Below the pieces are notes generated by a model that did not search any database, was not told where the DNA came from, and worked only from the letters and a program-made list of their open reading frames with translations. Shown here one piece after another: positions 11,301-23,700 of a stretch of DNA of 64,000 bases. The stretch's first letter is position 1, and every line of letters begins with the position of its first letter. The stretch comes from Rotaria macrura (lineage: Eukaryota; Rotifera; Eurotatoria; Philodinida; Philodinidae): positions 62,001-126,000 of the forward strand of contig OENT01000371.1 in assembly GCA_900239685.1 (NCBI GenBank), written 5' to 3'. Position numbers and translations under genes: made by a program.

Positions 11301-12531
11301 ATAATTGCCGTTGAGCTTCAGTTAACATCTCATGAGCGACAATATTTTTATCGAAATTATACCTTCCACACCCAATAGCTGGAAATGCAATTGATGTATG
11401 ATGAAACTTAATGGCGTGTTGAACAGCTGTACTAACAAAATCTCGAATCGATTGATAAAATGTTTCTTGACTCGTTTGATTAATTTTCCACATTAAAAAT
11501 AAAAGTCTTCGGCATTGTAATTTTCCTGAATCTGTTTCAAAATGACTCGATGACGAGCTGTTTGCAGCTGTATTGCACTCGATTTCTACAGACTGTCCAG
11601 CTTTTTTAATTATACCTTTACGTAGATATTCCGATGTCATGGAGACAACAACAAGATCGACCTGAAGCAAATGATTAACTAATCACTATTATCGTTTACT
11701 TAAAATTTACAGAGCCTGTACTTTCTCGCCAGCTAGATCGCCCGTTCGCACTGTAATAGCTGCTGCTGTTAATTTATTCGAAACATCTTGTGCTAATGCT
11801 TTCGGTATTTTATAAGTTCTATTAGTTGTTTCTTCATGTATTTCGATTTGAGATCTGTATTGACGGGCAATATTTTTCAGATTAGTACATTCGTTCAGTG
11901 CTATTAAACCGAAAGCTTCCTCCGGAATTTCATAACTAATTGGTGTACATAATGCAGTTAATGATGTTATTTTCTGTTCGATTCTATCATGTAGATAGCT
12001 TGGAGCAGTGAATTGTCCTCTTCTCAAAGGTTCGATTATGGTTGCATCATTAAAATTAGTTTCAATCGATTTCATCACGTCACCATAGGCATCAAGTAGA
12101 AATTCTATCTGTATGAAACAAAATATTCTGCTTTAGATTTTTCTTAAGAAAAAAGACATATACATATATATATATATATATATATGTATTACCTGTTTCT
12201 GTTCTAAATTAAGTTGACATATAGTTGTTGAGCATTCTTTTTTAATTTTTTTAATTTGTTCTTCTACCTCGTTGACTATGTCAATTAAACCATACAAATG
12301 AATACATCGTTGTTCAAGAACCATTGAAATATTTCCAGATTGTACTTTATTTTCTAATTTAAGAATTTCTTGTGCTAAATTACTTTTATTAGTTGTTGTT
12401 AAATCAGACATGGATGGTAGAGGAATATTAAGATATCTGAATTTGCTAATAAAATTTTCAAGAATAACACTACTAACACACAATTTATGTAGTTTGGCTG
12501 ATTTGTATTTATTGAAATATATTATCAGCAC
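8377..12531 (-). CDS. PARP14-like protein: RRM-like region, macro, WWE and PARP catalytic domain
   Basis: Six minus-strand exons: 12193-12531, 11722-12108, 11154-11661, 10638-11095, 8681-9089 and 8377-8627. All junctions are GT/AG and the phases sum to 784 codons including the stop. Residues 1-240 are RRM/coiled-coil-like (VLIIYFNKYKSAKL near the start). A macro domain follows (ITVRTGDLAGEK joined to VDLVVVS, then FPAIGCGRYNFD). A WWE domain is split by an intron (IIWAFKNDENNWEKFPSELN, then YINDESQEYEIDF). The PARP catalytic domain closes the protein, with LFHG, GAYFSAKASYSHSYA and AYAEYLIVYR. The inferred triad is His677, Tyr709 and Glu777 by alignment with tankyrase/PARP1 motifs. Members transfer ADP-ribose from NAD+ to proteins. 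The first listed exon begins at a splice acceptor, so the true start is missing or further upstream. Confidence 0.88.
9090..10637. other. Unusually long (1548 bp) intron within the WWE domain
   Basis: The donor GTAAAT (10632-10637) and the acceptor ending TTTTTGCAG (9090 upward) join phase-0 exons within the WWE domain. The other introns of this gene are about 53-84 bp. Inside is a minus-strand 99-aa frame at 9749-10048 with a hydrophobic stretch near each end (YVFRLFLLFSFFSFYMN and VVLGFLIVVLMAIYY); it might be a nested small membrane protein or chance. No terminal repeats were found. Confidence 0.55.
12160..12188. repeat. (TA)n microsatellite in an intron
   Basis: A run of alternating T and A lies within the first identified intron of the PARP14-like gene, just downstream (minus strand) of the exon ending at 12193. 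Confidence 0.8.
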
Positions 12532-12882
12532 ACCTATTGTTTCATAACTGCATCATATATGAAGATCTGGATACTCTTCACTATGCGCTTGAATAAGTCG
12601 AGCACAATCTTGATTTTTTTCTGAAAATCCTGTATCAGAATAAAATTTTTTGAAAGTATTTTATACTTAATAAATTCTATTCAGAAAATGAAAGCAACAT
12701 TCCCATAGACTAAAGCTTCATCTTTCAAATTTTAATTCATACACATACATATATGTATATTTGTGTCAATCCTGTTCCGTTTCTACAATTGGCGCGAAAA
12801 AAAAGTCGAAAAATGTAAAGTGTTCATCTACAAAATCTAGCTGTGTATTTTGATAGAGTATCTTGAGAACCGAGAATAAAAA
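12532..12882. other. 5' flank of the PARP14-like gene
   Basis: A minus-strand reading at about 12550-12630 (GFSEKNQDCARLIQAHSEEY) follows an acceptor-like CTGATACAG but reaches a stop before the exon at 12531. It could be a decayed or misassigned upstream exon. The remainder is AT-rich without visible features. Confidence 0.3.
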
Positions 12883-14134
12883 GGTGCTAGTGCACTTCGT
12901 CGCACGACACTTCGTCGCAGTACATTTCGTCGGAATGATAATTCTTCACGATAATTTATCGTACATAAACGAAAGAATTAATTAATTGAATTACAGAATT
13001 TAGATTGGTCTGTTATTTAATTTTCCCCATTGTACAATTTTATCTTTATCTGATTGCTCAATAATGTAAATTTAAAAAAAAAAGAAAAATAGATCTATCC
13101 AATGTCTGCTCGTGAATTTTAAATTGATACTAACAAAATTCCTAGATTTGTTTCCGCATCAAATTTCAAGGAAATTAACCAAAGAAAAACATATTTCTCT
13201 CATATGAAAAATACCTTCGAACTGAAAGATTTTTCGCGATCCAATAAAGCATTTCACCCAAAGATGTTTCGAAAAAACATATGACCATAGATGGAATTCG
13301 AACTTAAAACAAGATACTCTAGTTTTTAAGTTTCGTTTACGCTTTTAAAAAAGAATGCTTAACTTGTAGCTATCTTGAACGTAGTAAAACTCGAGTAAAA
13401 TAAGTTTTTTGCATAGAATTTGTCGACATGAATTTATAAAATTTATTTAAACTTAACTTTTTCAATATAAACGAAGTTAGCTTGGTTGAAAGAATTTTTT
13501 CTTGAATTTAAAAATCTACTAAATTCAAAGACGCCACCTGTACATAATAAGGACATTAAACAATAATATCCCAGAATGTATGACGATTATTTTTTATTTA
13601 TATTCACAGCATGAAAACTTGAAACCAAAACGAAAATTTTTTTACATTAATTTATTTATCCATATATTTTCTAATCACCAACAGTTACTTCAGAGATATT
13701 GAGTGAATGATGAATTTCAAACGAGAGAAAGTTTCATCTTAGTTAGTCGTAGTTTTCCTTAGTTCTAAATTTGCTCGGAAATCATTTTCTTGAAATACTT
13801 TAGTTTTATTTAATAGTAGATTAGTTGAACTTTAACAAAATAATTTCTCAAACAGTATCAATAAAACAAAGTTATTTTTTAATCTGACTGCATATTCTAC
13901 CCATTATGTTACTCTAATAATTACATGGTAGAGTATACATTCATGTAATTAATTGTGTAACATAATAAACAGCATGACTTAATCCAATTAAGTTCATCTT
14001 TTCGTTTAAATACGATGAATTTATCGCAACAAGTTATCATTGCGACGAAGTGAACGCGACGAAGTGTCGTGCGACGAAGTGTTCGCGACGAAGTGAACGC
14101 GACGAACTGTCGTGCGACGAAGTGAGCGGTCACC
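12883..14134. mobile_element. 1252-bp non-autonomous element with GACGAAGTG-repeat TIRs and 8-bp TSD
   Basis: A perfect 8-bp direct repeat AATAAAAA flanks the element (12875-12882 and 14135-14142). The ends are inverted: left GGTGCTAGTGCACTTCGTCG, right ending CGACGAAGTGAGCGGTCACC. The arms consist of tandem CACTTCGTCGC words: about three on the left (12892-12932) and about six on the right (14042-14123). The 1.1-kb centre is AT-rich with no convincing frame. An 8-bp duplication is typical of hAT elements among others, but the ends do not look like a standard hAT terminus, so the family is open. Confidence 0.82.
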
Positions 14135-14142
14135 AATAAAAA

Positions 14143-15324
14143 TTTTTCCCAACACTCTTTTCTCAAACATAACGTCGTTGTGGCAGTATCTTGGAAACAT
14201 ATGCATGTTTATGGGCATATTCACAGTGTTTGATCAAACTATTTTGTAATTTTTAACATCATGCAACAAATCATGTATTCGTCGATGAAATTTATCTAAA
14301 ACGTCTTGTGGTTGAACATCGGACTAAATATAGTCCATAAAGAAGCTAGAATTTTTATTTCTAATTATGTAGCAATACTTCACTCTGAAAAGTATATCAT
14401 TAGTTGCACTTATCGATGGCGAATATAATAGTGCATAATAATTATACAATTGATTTCCATTCGACGAAGATATTCAACTTTTTACTTAAAGGGATATTTT
14501 GCATGAAATATATACATAATGCAACATTTCATATATGATTCGCCATTATTTCAACTGGGAAACGCGACAAAGACCTACTGTTGTTCCTACAAGTAGGAAA
14601 CAGAATGAAAAATAAATATAAGTTTCACGCATAATAGTCAATCCGGTAAAGAGATATTCAAGTCACCAAATTCAATGTATGACGAGATAAAATGCGAGTA
14701 TATATACGTATATGACTATTTCAAAAGGTGTCCACCTGTACCCATTCAAGATCTTGATGCGATCTAGAATTTATTTCCAGAAAAATTATTCCTAGCGGTT
14801 GCCTTTATTTTCAAACCGCTTTATAAGTCGATCAACATATTTCTGTCTTACAGAAAATCATATTTTGAGATAACGGGACAAATGAAAACAAAGTATCTGT
14901 CAAGACGGTATTTTACGGATAATTATTAGAAATAACTTTTCTAAAGTAAATTGAAGTTAGATTCTGACTCTCTTCGTTTTTTCTACCTCACTATACTGAA
15001 GACAACGTGAGCTTAAACTTTCGTAATTGAGATTGAGAAACACTTTTGTCTTCGTCCAGAGATAGATCCAATCTTTGGCATTTTTAATTATAAAATGCAT
15101 GACCTGAGATAGGAATAACCTAGACTGTTCAACATTTCAGAAGTGTAGGAAGACAGCGAGAGCTGATAGTATTCTTCTATAAAATTGTCAAGCCATTTAG
15201 AGTTTTTAAACAAGCAATATTCATGATCTAGTACCGATAATGCAATTGTACAAATGAAATACGATTCAACACTACATAAATTTACATATCTTTTATAGAG
15301 AAAATTTTATTGCCGTGCTTTTTA
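14143..15324. other. Gene-poor stretch
   Basis: AT-rich DNA with no open frame that looks coding and no repeat I could recognise. Confidence 0.5.
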
Positions 15325-16209
15325 CTACTGAAAGTTCGATTGAATAGAAATTTGAAAAAGAACTGTAAGAATAATTTGATTACCTGAATGAATTTCGACC
15401 AATTTCATGTCTACTGCTTCAAGGAGAGCTTGTAATGATTCATATGCTTGAGTATTGTTTATTTCATTTTCACTTTCAAAGTCAATGATATAACTAGGAT
15501 ATTGGAGATGTAATAGATCTTGGACCTTAGAAATGCTTGTCTCCACTGAATATTTTCTTTTCATTTCGGATGTTAAGCTAAGACAGAATTTTGGTTCCTC
15601 AAATAAGTTACAGCCAAGAAAACTACTTGGAATTTTCAGTTGACGATGAAATATTTCTCGATGAGATCTACAATAGAATGTTTTTCAAATGATGTTTCTA
15701 TAAGTGTGAAAATAATTATTTAATTACAAGGCTTCATGTTTCACTGGAGTTGTTGGCGGCTACAAAATCAAATCAATAAACTGATAATAAGGTATAAATA
15801 ACTGTTCGTCAGTTGACTTTACCGATTCCAACGACAAATTCGATTCGTCCAAAATATTGCTCTATACGAACATTAGACTAAAAATCAAAGTGGTTCGATG
15901 CAATTTTATGAATTACCATATCGTCAGTCTTCGGCGTTTGAGTGTTTGATGGTTCATCGTCTAATTGTGTTGCACATCTATCCTATATGAAAAGATTTGA
16001 ATTATGAATTGTCAAACTAAACAGTAGATATTGTTTTTTATCATTGTTTTACTATAAATTCCTTTGTTTGTGATGTTGTACTCATTGATGAATTCAATCG
16101 GGTAATAACAATTTTTTCTGTCTCCTAATAAAATTTCATAGTCCATTATGTTGTAAATGTATTTCGAAAAAATGATTACATGTAGATATTCGTCAAATTT
16201 TCCATTCAT
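15325..16209 (-). CDS. Unrecognised five-exon gene, about 223 aa
   Basis: Minus-strand exons at 16018-16209, 15917-15982, 15823-15861, 15728-15759 and 15325-15667 join in frame (phases 0, 0, 0, 2) to a single stop. Introns are about 35-65 bp, mostly with clear GT/AG ends; the first donor (GTTTGA) is weak. The protein begins MNGKFDEYLHVIIFSKYIYN, then has an acidic Ser/Thr/Pro-rich middle (LDDEPSNTQTPKTDDM) and a C-terminal region with several hydrophobic helices (ISKVQDLLHLQYPSYIIDFE). I recognise no domain. Consistent phasing over four tiny introns argues for a real gene; the last exon could contain another splice, since a donor-like AG|GTAATC occurs at 15378-15385. Confidence 0.55.
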
Positions 16210-16899
16210 TATCTCCGCTAAAAATTACGAAAAGTCAAAAATACTGTTTCGTTAAATGAATTCTTTTCTTTTACATATAAATATAATTCTACGTACTCCT
16301 GTATTGCTTATTTTCGTTTCTGAATGACATGATTTTTAAAACTCAATCGAACAACAGGAAAACTAACTAATTAGTTGTCTAAAAATCATCGAAAACAGAT
16401 ATAGATATAACTGATTCTCCATTTTTACTAACATTTGTGAGAGAAGAAACGCTGTTAGTTCAAAAATATTTGCATGCGCGAATTCAATACAAAAAAAACA
16501 TCGCAGAATAAGTGCTTTCTTCAATTATACTACTTTTTTCTTTCGTGTTCTTTTCTTCCGTCTTATTTTTTTTTCAACATACCATGCGGAGCAGTTTACA
16601 TTTAATATTTCCAACAAGTTAATTGTGTTTTGGTGCAGTCAACTGTATTATGTGATGCTAGACATAATATATTCGAGTAGAACGGTTTGTGGGTGTGGGT
16701 ATTGTGAGGTCTGAAAAAAAATGGTACTATCGGAAACTTATGAAAAAATATCCAAGTGTTTGAAAACTCATTTTGTACCTTCGATAATTGTGAAATGGTT
16801 TCCGACAGTAGTAAGCACGAAAACTGACGTGTGGATATATAGGTATGGGTTTGAATCACTCTTCACTCTGCATGCAAATCCACACCATGAGATTAGTCC
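16210..16899. other. Gap between the small gene and the inverted duplication
   Basis: No gene seen. It contains a two-unit TGTGGG run near 16687-16699, resembling the TGTGGG telomere repeat described for bdelloids, but two units can occur by chance. Confidence 0.4.
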
Positions 16900-17774
16900 G
16901 AATCTGTCCTATCTAAAATATGAATTTTCATAAATACATACATATATTCCATCCTAAATAGTTTCTACCTCAATGCGTTTCAGCACTTGACGGTACAATT
17001 ATGACTATGTTCTTCTCCGTTTGGCTTCGGACATTACATTTACTGGTGCCTTTTTTTCCAACTATTAAATTAAAACAATACACACATTTCTTTCTTGGAA
17101 TTGACATGAGGATGCTAACGGGGATCTTCATTCATATGAAAGAATGTCTAGACGGACAATTATGTATTTATTCGAATACATACGCATTCTATACATTTAA
17201 CATCTATATTCACTTTCCTTAAATATAACTGATGATGAAACGATGCCATAGTGAACCAACCGAATCTTGAAACATCGTCGCTACTATGCAACCAGATGCG
17301 AAGTAATTCAAATTGTAGTTATTTAAAACACAGCGCGAGTATCAGCAAAGGTACAATATCTACAAGCCCGAAATTTCTATATTACAGGAGGATAACGCAT
17401 AGCCCAGATGACGATGGATTGTTCCTTCTGAAAAGAAGATTATGCTACAAGCTTCTCATTTTCTCAGTTCCATTCTTCTAGAAGAGACTCAGAAACGTCA
17501 CATAACTTGTGTAACGCTAACTCCAACTAACAAGACACTAATCGTTATAATAAAGTGACTCGATCTAAAGAATTAGCTAAACTTCTCATGATTTCATGAA
17601 TAATGTCGACATAGGATTGATCTATGAAAAAAATGTTACATGTATACACAGAAGAACCACAAAAAAGAAAAATCAAACGTTACAAAATTTGAAATAAGAG
17701 GTTAGTTATCACTCTAACCATATATTGTTCATTGCTCGCATCCTACTACACACACCGCAATCATCTCGCTTCGA

Positions 17775-20700
17775 TCAGTAGACATCAACATAGGCCTTGG
17801 TGCCACCATTTGCACCAGAACCAGAGTCTATGATACGAAATGAAATCGTATAGGTATTACCAACTGTAGCCGAAAATGTCTGACCAAGATAGTCAGTGGC
17901 ACCACCACCATAACAATGATCTTTGTAGCAATTGTTTGTTACGCAGCTGGAACCGGAGGTGACTTGGCCTGCATTGGTGCTGCTAGGGGATGGACACGTA
18001 TTGGTACACCATTGTGTCCAGTCGGTTAGCGCCGATGATGAATTATCAAAGCTTGGGTTTTGTAGCAATTCTACGTTTGCATTAGATGTATCGACAACAG
18101 AGACATCATCTAGATACCAGTAACGTTGGCCATTGCCATCACATTTGAATGCAAAGACCAAAGTAGGTGTAGCTGAAGTAGCTGTATAAGTATAATAGTA
18201 TTGAGTCCAACTGGTCGGAACTCCTCCAAAATAGGCGACACTAGATGAGGGAGTTCCTGAACATGATATTGATACTAAAATAAGACAAAACAATAGATTC
18301 ATTGATATTTTTACAAAAGTTTTAAAGAAATGACAAGAAATCGATTCAAATGCAAGAAAGTAATGAAATATCGAGAAGACTGTGTTCTTCATACGAAAAG
18401 TTGACACTGACAACTGACATGTAAATGAAATAGAATGATGAAGCTACAGTATTGAGATTATAATCTCTCGCAAACTAACTGTGAATTTTCTTTTCATGTA
18501 GTTCGGAGATCCGAACGCACTATGATAATCGGCTATAGAATGCTGAGAAGAAATACAATGAAATTTTTATTTGGTTGAGTATGGTAAGAAAATTATATAG
18601 ATCATCGATCTAGTGACTCATTCAACAGCTTTTGAGTGTACCTTCAACCTGTAAAAAATTTGAATGATATCATTAAAGGATAGATTTCTTCCGAAGAAGT
18701 CTGGTTTTAAAAAATGACGTTGAATCCGTCACCAGCGGTATGATCGGTTCAGGTTTTAATCCAGCCTATTTCATCTTTACTCCTCATGGAGGTGAAGGTT
18801 AATTTCTATCTTCTAGAAACGGAAGTTATGTCTTGGCACTACACAACAACAGAACTATACAGCATGAGAAAATTTCAACTTCTTGCAACGGTCTATTCAA
18901 GTACTTTCTATCAACAAGTATCAAATGTTTTCAAAAGACTTACTTGTTGTTGTTGCTGTTGTTGTTGTCGCTGTAGCTAAATTGAAATAAAATAATGGAT
19001 AAAACAAACAAATGATACATTCATATCAGAAATCCAATCATTCAGGGAATCATAGGGAACGCTTGTTTTTTAACGACACTCATGAAAGGCATCGGGTTGA
19101 ACAAAATTGTCGGTAAAAGACTAATTTACGGTTGTTTTCGGGTTCACACAGGTTGCCGCTCACGATGCAGACTAACACAATTCTATTTTTGGGGGCGTAA
19201 ACGTGATCATTTGGCTGCCACAGCCGCACCCCATCTATACTGCCACACGAATATCCCACATATCAATTTCATTTGTAGGATGTAAAACTGCTGAATTTAT
19301 ACTGCATTATAATAGCGCTTTCGCTTAACATTGAAAACCATCTATTTCTCTCGAATCTTCATGATATATAACTTGTAGCAGTTACTCTCTGACATCATAT
19401 ATATATATATTATCTTAAATAGGTTCTTTCTCTATGAAGAAATTCTATTTGACTATTTGATTTAGTTTCACATATCAATGGATACTTCCTTCTGGGTTTT
19501 ATCCACCCCATAGAGTTGTGACGATTAAAAGATAAGGATGAACTACATTACATGACTGTCAATTCGAAAAAGATATTTTATTATTTCACCTAACTACTGA
19601 ACAAGTAGCATACGTAGAATCGATCAAATAATTTATTCCTTCAGATTAATGTCTAAACTACACTACTACAAGTACTATAATTACTTTTCAAACCAGTTTT
19701 TTAAAATTATTTCTGAATAAGAGGATAACGGGTTGCATTTATTAAAATGAATGTATTTAGTTTTTGTATAATAATTTTCAAATCAATAATAGGATAAGAA
19801 GAATTGTAGCGAAAAGAAAGTTGTTATTAAGTTTATCCTAAACAAGAATACAACTGTAAGCGCGTATAAAAGTAGTGTACCTTATTATACTTAGGTTAAT
19901 GTTCAAGTGACTATATTTAAATAACTATATGAATTCTAAAGACAAAACTATAACAGTACAATAATTTTAAGGAAATATTGTTTCTTTTTTAGAGTGATTT
20001 CTGAAACAAGAACAAGAGTGAGAATGTCTTTAATTTAATAAATCAAATATATATAAATGTGCGTTTTCAAGATAGAATGGTTTTATAGAAAATCATTTGC
20101 CTTTTAAATGAGAAAAATCACATGCATTATATGTCTTGGAAAATAATGATATATGACGGTTTGAGTATTCGGTATATGCTTCACATATGGTGGATGCACA
20201 ATCATTTGATCTTGCTCGTACGCAAAGCATGTGCATGGCGTGGCCTAGTATGGTGTGTATCCCCAGTGCTTATTTGACCCACATACGGTGACAGTATCCA
20301 TCCATTCAAGTCAAAATTCACCGTATGCTTTTCAAACTCAAGGGAAGAGTGCTGGATTTGAAAATATCAATGACAATCAAAGCAATTGAAATACGTACAC
20401 TTAAGATCGTAGCAACTGATCTCGTCAACTTCTAATAAAAGGCTTTTTTCCATAAAAAAAGGAGAAAAATGTACACCGTTAAAGATATTCGTAGTTAAAT
20501 ATTGCATTTTGTATATTATGAAAGCGAATAGTTTGACATCAGACTTTACATGACAAGGAAGTACAAATAGAACATACGAATATCTTAAGCTATAGGAGAC
20601 ACTTTAATGTCATACAATGTTTCTCTCTACGAATAAAAGATATTTTAAAAAGTCTTACTTGTTGTTGTCGTGGTTGTTGTCGTCGAAGCTAAATGAAGAT

Positions 20701-23700
20701 AAAGTGATAAATTAAACCAACAGAAATGAAACGTTCAAATCTGAATTCCACTGATACACGCCAAAATGTGAAATGTTGGGACTTAATTTGAGATATAACT
20801 CATCGCAAACAGATTCTATCGCTCTTATTAGGAACTGACGTTGATATTGTGTAGTTTGAAAGTATGTGGGATTTTGAGTGAAATGAAATCAATATACTAT
20901 TTTCATGTGATGTAGTTGACTACTTAATAAAGATTTTCAATTCCAAATCTTCGATTAAATCCTCTTCCCGAGATGTATAGGTTGGAAGTGATCTTTTCTC
21001 ATGAGTTGCTTTTTGTTCATCGATTTATGGTGTTAAAAACGTGTTTTCATTCTTAAGATGTAGAAAAAATTCCGACAACAGGAATGAATATCTCATAGAC
21101 TACGCGACACTCTAAATTCATACAAGGATTCTTTCTATCACTTGGGTTCTGTGGGTAATCGATATTTGAAAAAGACGTACTTGTTTTCGTCGAAGTTGTT
21201 GTCGTCGAACCTAAATGGAAATGAAATAATGGATTAAATAAGTAAATTATTCATTCCGGCAATCGCCGATGGCACTTGTTTTTATCAACATTGATGAAAA
21301 GTGAAATTGATTGTTTCTGTTATCGAATGAACATAATATAGTGCGATTTCCAAACATCGAGAAAATGAATTGAAATAAACCTAGTATTATCAAGGAGTAT
21401 AGCCCCATTACTCAAAGAAGACCTTCATTGCAAAATGTTTGCTCACAAACTAGCCTTCAAACAAGACGGCAAAGAATATTATAATTCGATGCCTTTTTCT
21501 CTTATATTGAACTATCTGTTGAGTATTAAAGCATCGAAAGTTCGATTTCACTGTTTCATGAGAAAGATATTTTGACTGCAAATAAGAGTAGCTGAAGAAT
21601 TATGTGATTTTATAAATTTACACTAAAACTCTATCTATAACTTGATATCTATGAATGAAAATTGGCTTAAAATATCTGACTTGTTGTTGTTGTAGTTGTT
21701 GTCGTTGTTGTTGTTGTTGTTGTCGTCGTTGTTGTTGTTGTCGTTGTTGTCTTTGTAGTAGTTGTTGTAGTCGTTGTTGTAGTTGTAGCTACATAGGAAT
21801 GAAATATTGAATTAAGAACATAGGTTAGATATTCAAATCAAAAGTCTGCTTGCAGTTGCCCTAGTAGCAGATAGCAATGGGGTTCCATCGTCAGATATTA
21901 CACTTTACGAACATAATATGTATTTTTTCCAATGCACTAAAATTGAGATTGTTTGTTTTGGAAAAGCATCGAAAAGCATGTGAATTCAATATTTTCAAAC
22001 ACTATGTGAAACTCTCTATGGAAATTTCAATTTAAAAGAGTTCATCAACTAGTTATTTTCGAAAAACAAATCTTTTTTTATGAATCAACCTATATAAATA
22101 CCTTGATGACTTCGTAGTACTACAAGTGCATGCAAAGATTCATTATTATTATTTTTTCTTTCTGTCACTGAATAATGGATGTTTTCAACAGACTCACTTG
22201 TTTTTGTCGTAGTTGTTGTCGTTGTAGCTAAATGAAAATGAGGCGATGAATTAAACACAAAAAAAAATAACATTAATATCAGAAATTGAATGATTCAAGG
22301 AATTGTTAGAAACGATCACGTTTTAGCAAAACTTATGGAAAGTAAAATAGGATTGCTGTCCAAATCTCGAAAGACAAAATTTCGAAAAAAGGATACATCG
22401 AAAAAATGGTATCTCGAAAATTGAAATTTCGGAAAGATGATGTCCTGAAAGATGTCCTCCCATTCTGCCATCATTCTGGTCAGTTTAAAATTGATATTGA
22501 ATGAATGTTCTGCTTTCTTTTATTTTCATTTCGTCTGTTCTTGTGGACTGTGTTCACAAACGGTGCTTCTTTTATTCTTTTCTCTTTTGTGTACACCATC
22601 CATATCGCCATATCGTGCAAACTATTTATATTCATTCATCTCTTGACGAATTTTTCATAAACAACATCTTCGTATACGTCTGTTATTGCCTTTTTTCGTT
22701 TTCTCCACGCCTATAGCAGAACCATGCCATCAAGCGATTCAGAAAACACACCTGCAGTCTCATTTCTTATTAGTAATAAGAAAAAGCGTCATCTTGTTAT
22801 TAGTGGGCATATTTATCAACAAAAAAAAGTCACCCGCGAAAGTCAGTTATTAGGTATGCGAGATCAAATTGTGCAGGGTGGACGTTCACCTGAATTCCAG
22901 TTATCAGTTTCTTAAATACACGGAAAACGTTCATACTCATATGCCTGTACCTGAGCGATTAGAGATCCGTAAGATGCTGACAATCATGAAAACTCGAGTC
23001 GATCGAGAGGCAATAGCGATTGGTCAAATTTATCACGATGAACTTGCAAAAGCAAATCTTTCTGGAACAGCGCTTGCTATTGCTCCTACAGGTAGAGAAG
23101 CTAATAAGTGATGACAATTTTTTCTTTCAGCGAAATTCGATAATTTTTGTCGCCTAGATCATGGACTCGATCAATATCGACGAGGGTGTGGATGTATTTG
23201 TGAATACTCCGTCAATACACACCCGCACCCTACCTTTTTGATCATTTATTGTCATAAAGATTTAAAAAATATTTGAATCATACTCACATGCTATTTTGTG
23301 ATTATGATCATATCTATCATGACTGACAGCAATTAGACATTTTTCCTTTCGATATTTTAATTTTTCGAAACTTTTGCTTTCGATAATTTATTCTTTCGAG
23401 TTTTTTGATTTCTTAACAGGGAGTTTTCGAGGTATGGATTTTTCGAATTAAAAGTTTTCGAGATTTCGTTTTTCGAGATTTGGACACAATACCAGTAAAA
23501 TTCACGTTTCTTTTGATAGATTAACCTAAATGTTCTTTTAATTTTCAAACACAGCAGAGGATGGCATGAAATGAATTCAGAATTTTCGTGTTGTAAGACG
23601 CGGCTCTGTTAAAACATCTTTATTTGAAAAACGTTCTATTAACTAATTTTCAAGTCGAACAAGGACAAATGAACACATCTCAAATATTATGATATTTTTG

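Noticed and set aside
16687-16699. TGTGGGTGTGGG, like the bdelloid telomere repeat
   Set aside because: Only two units; too short to claim an interstitial telomere.
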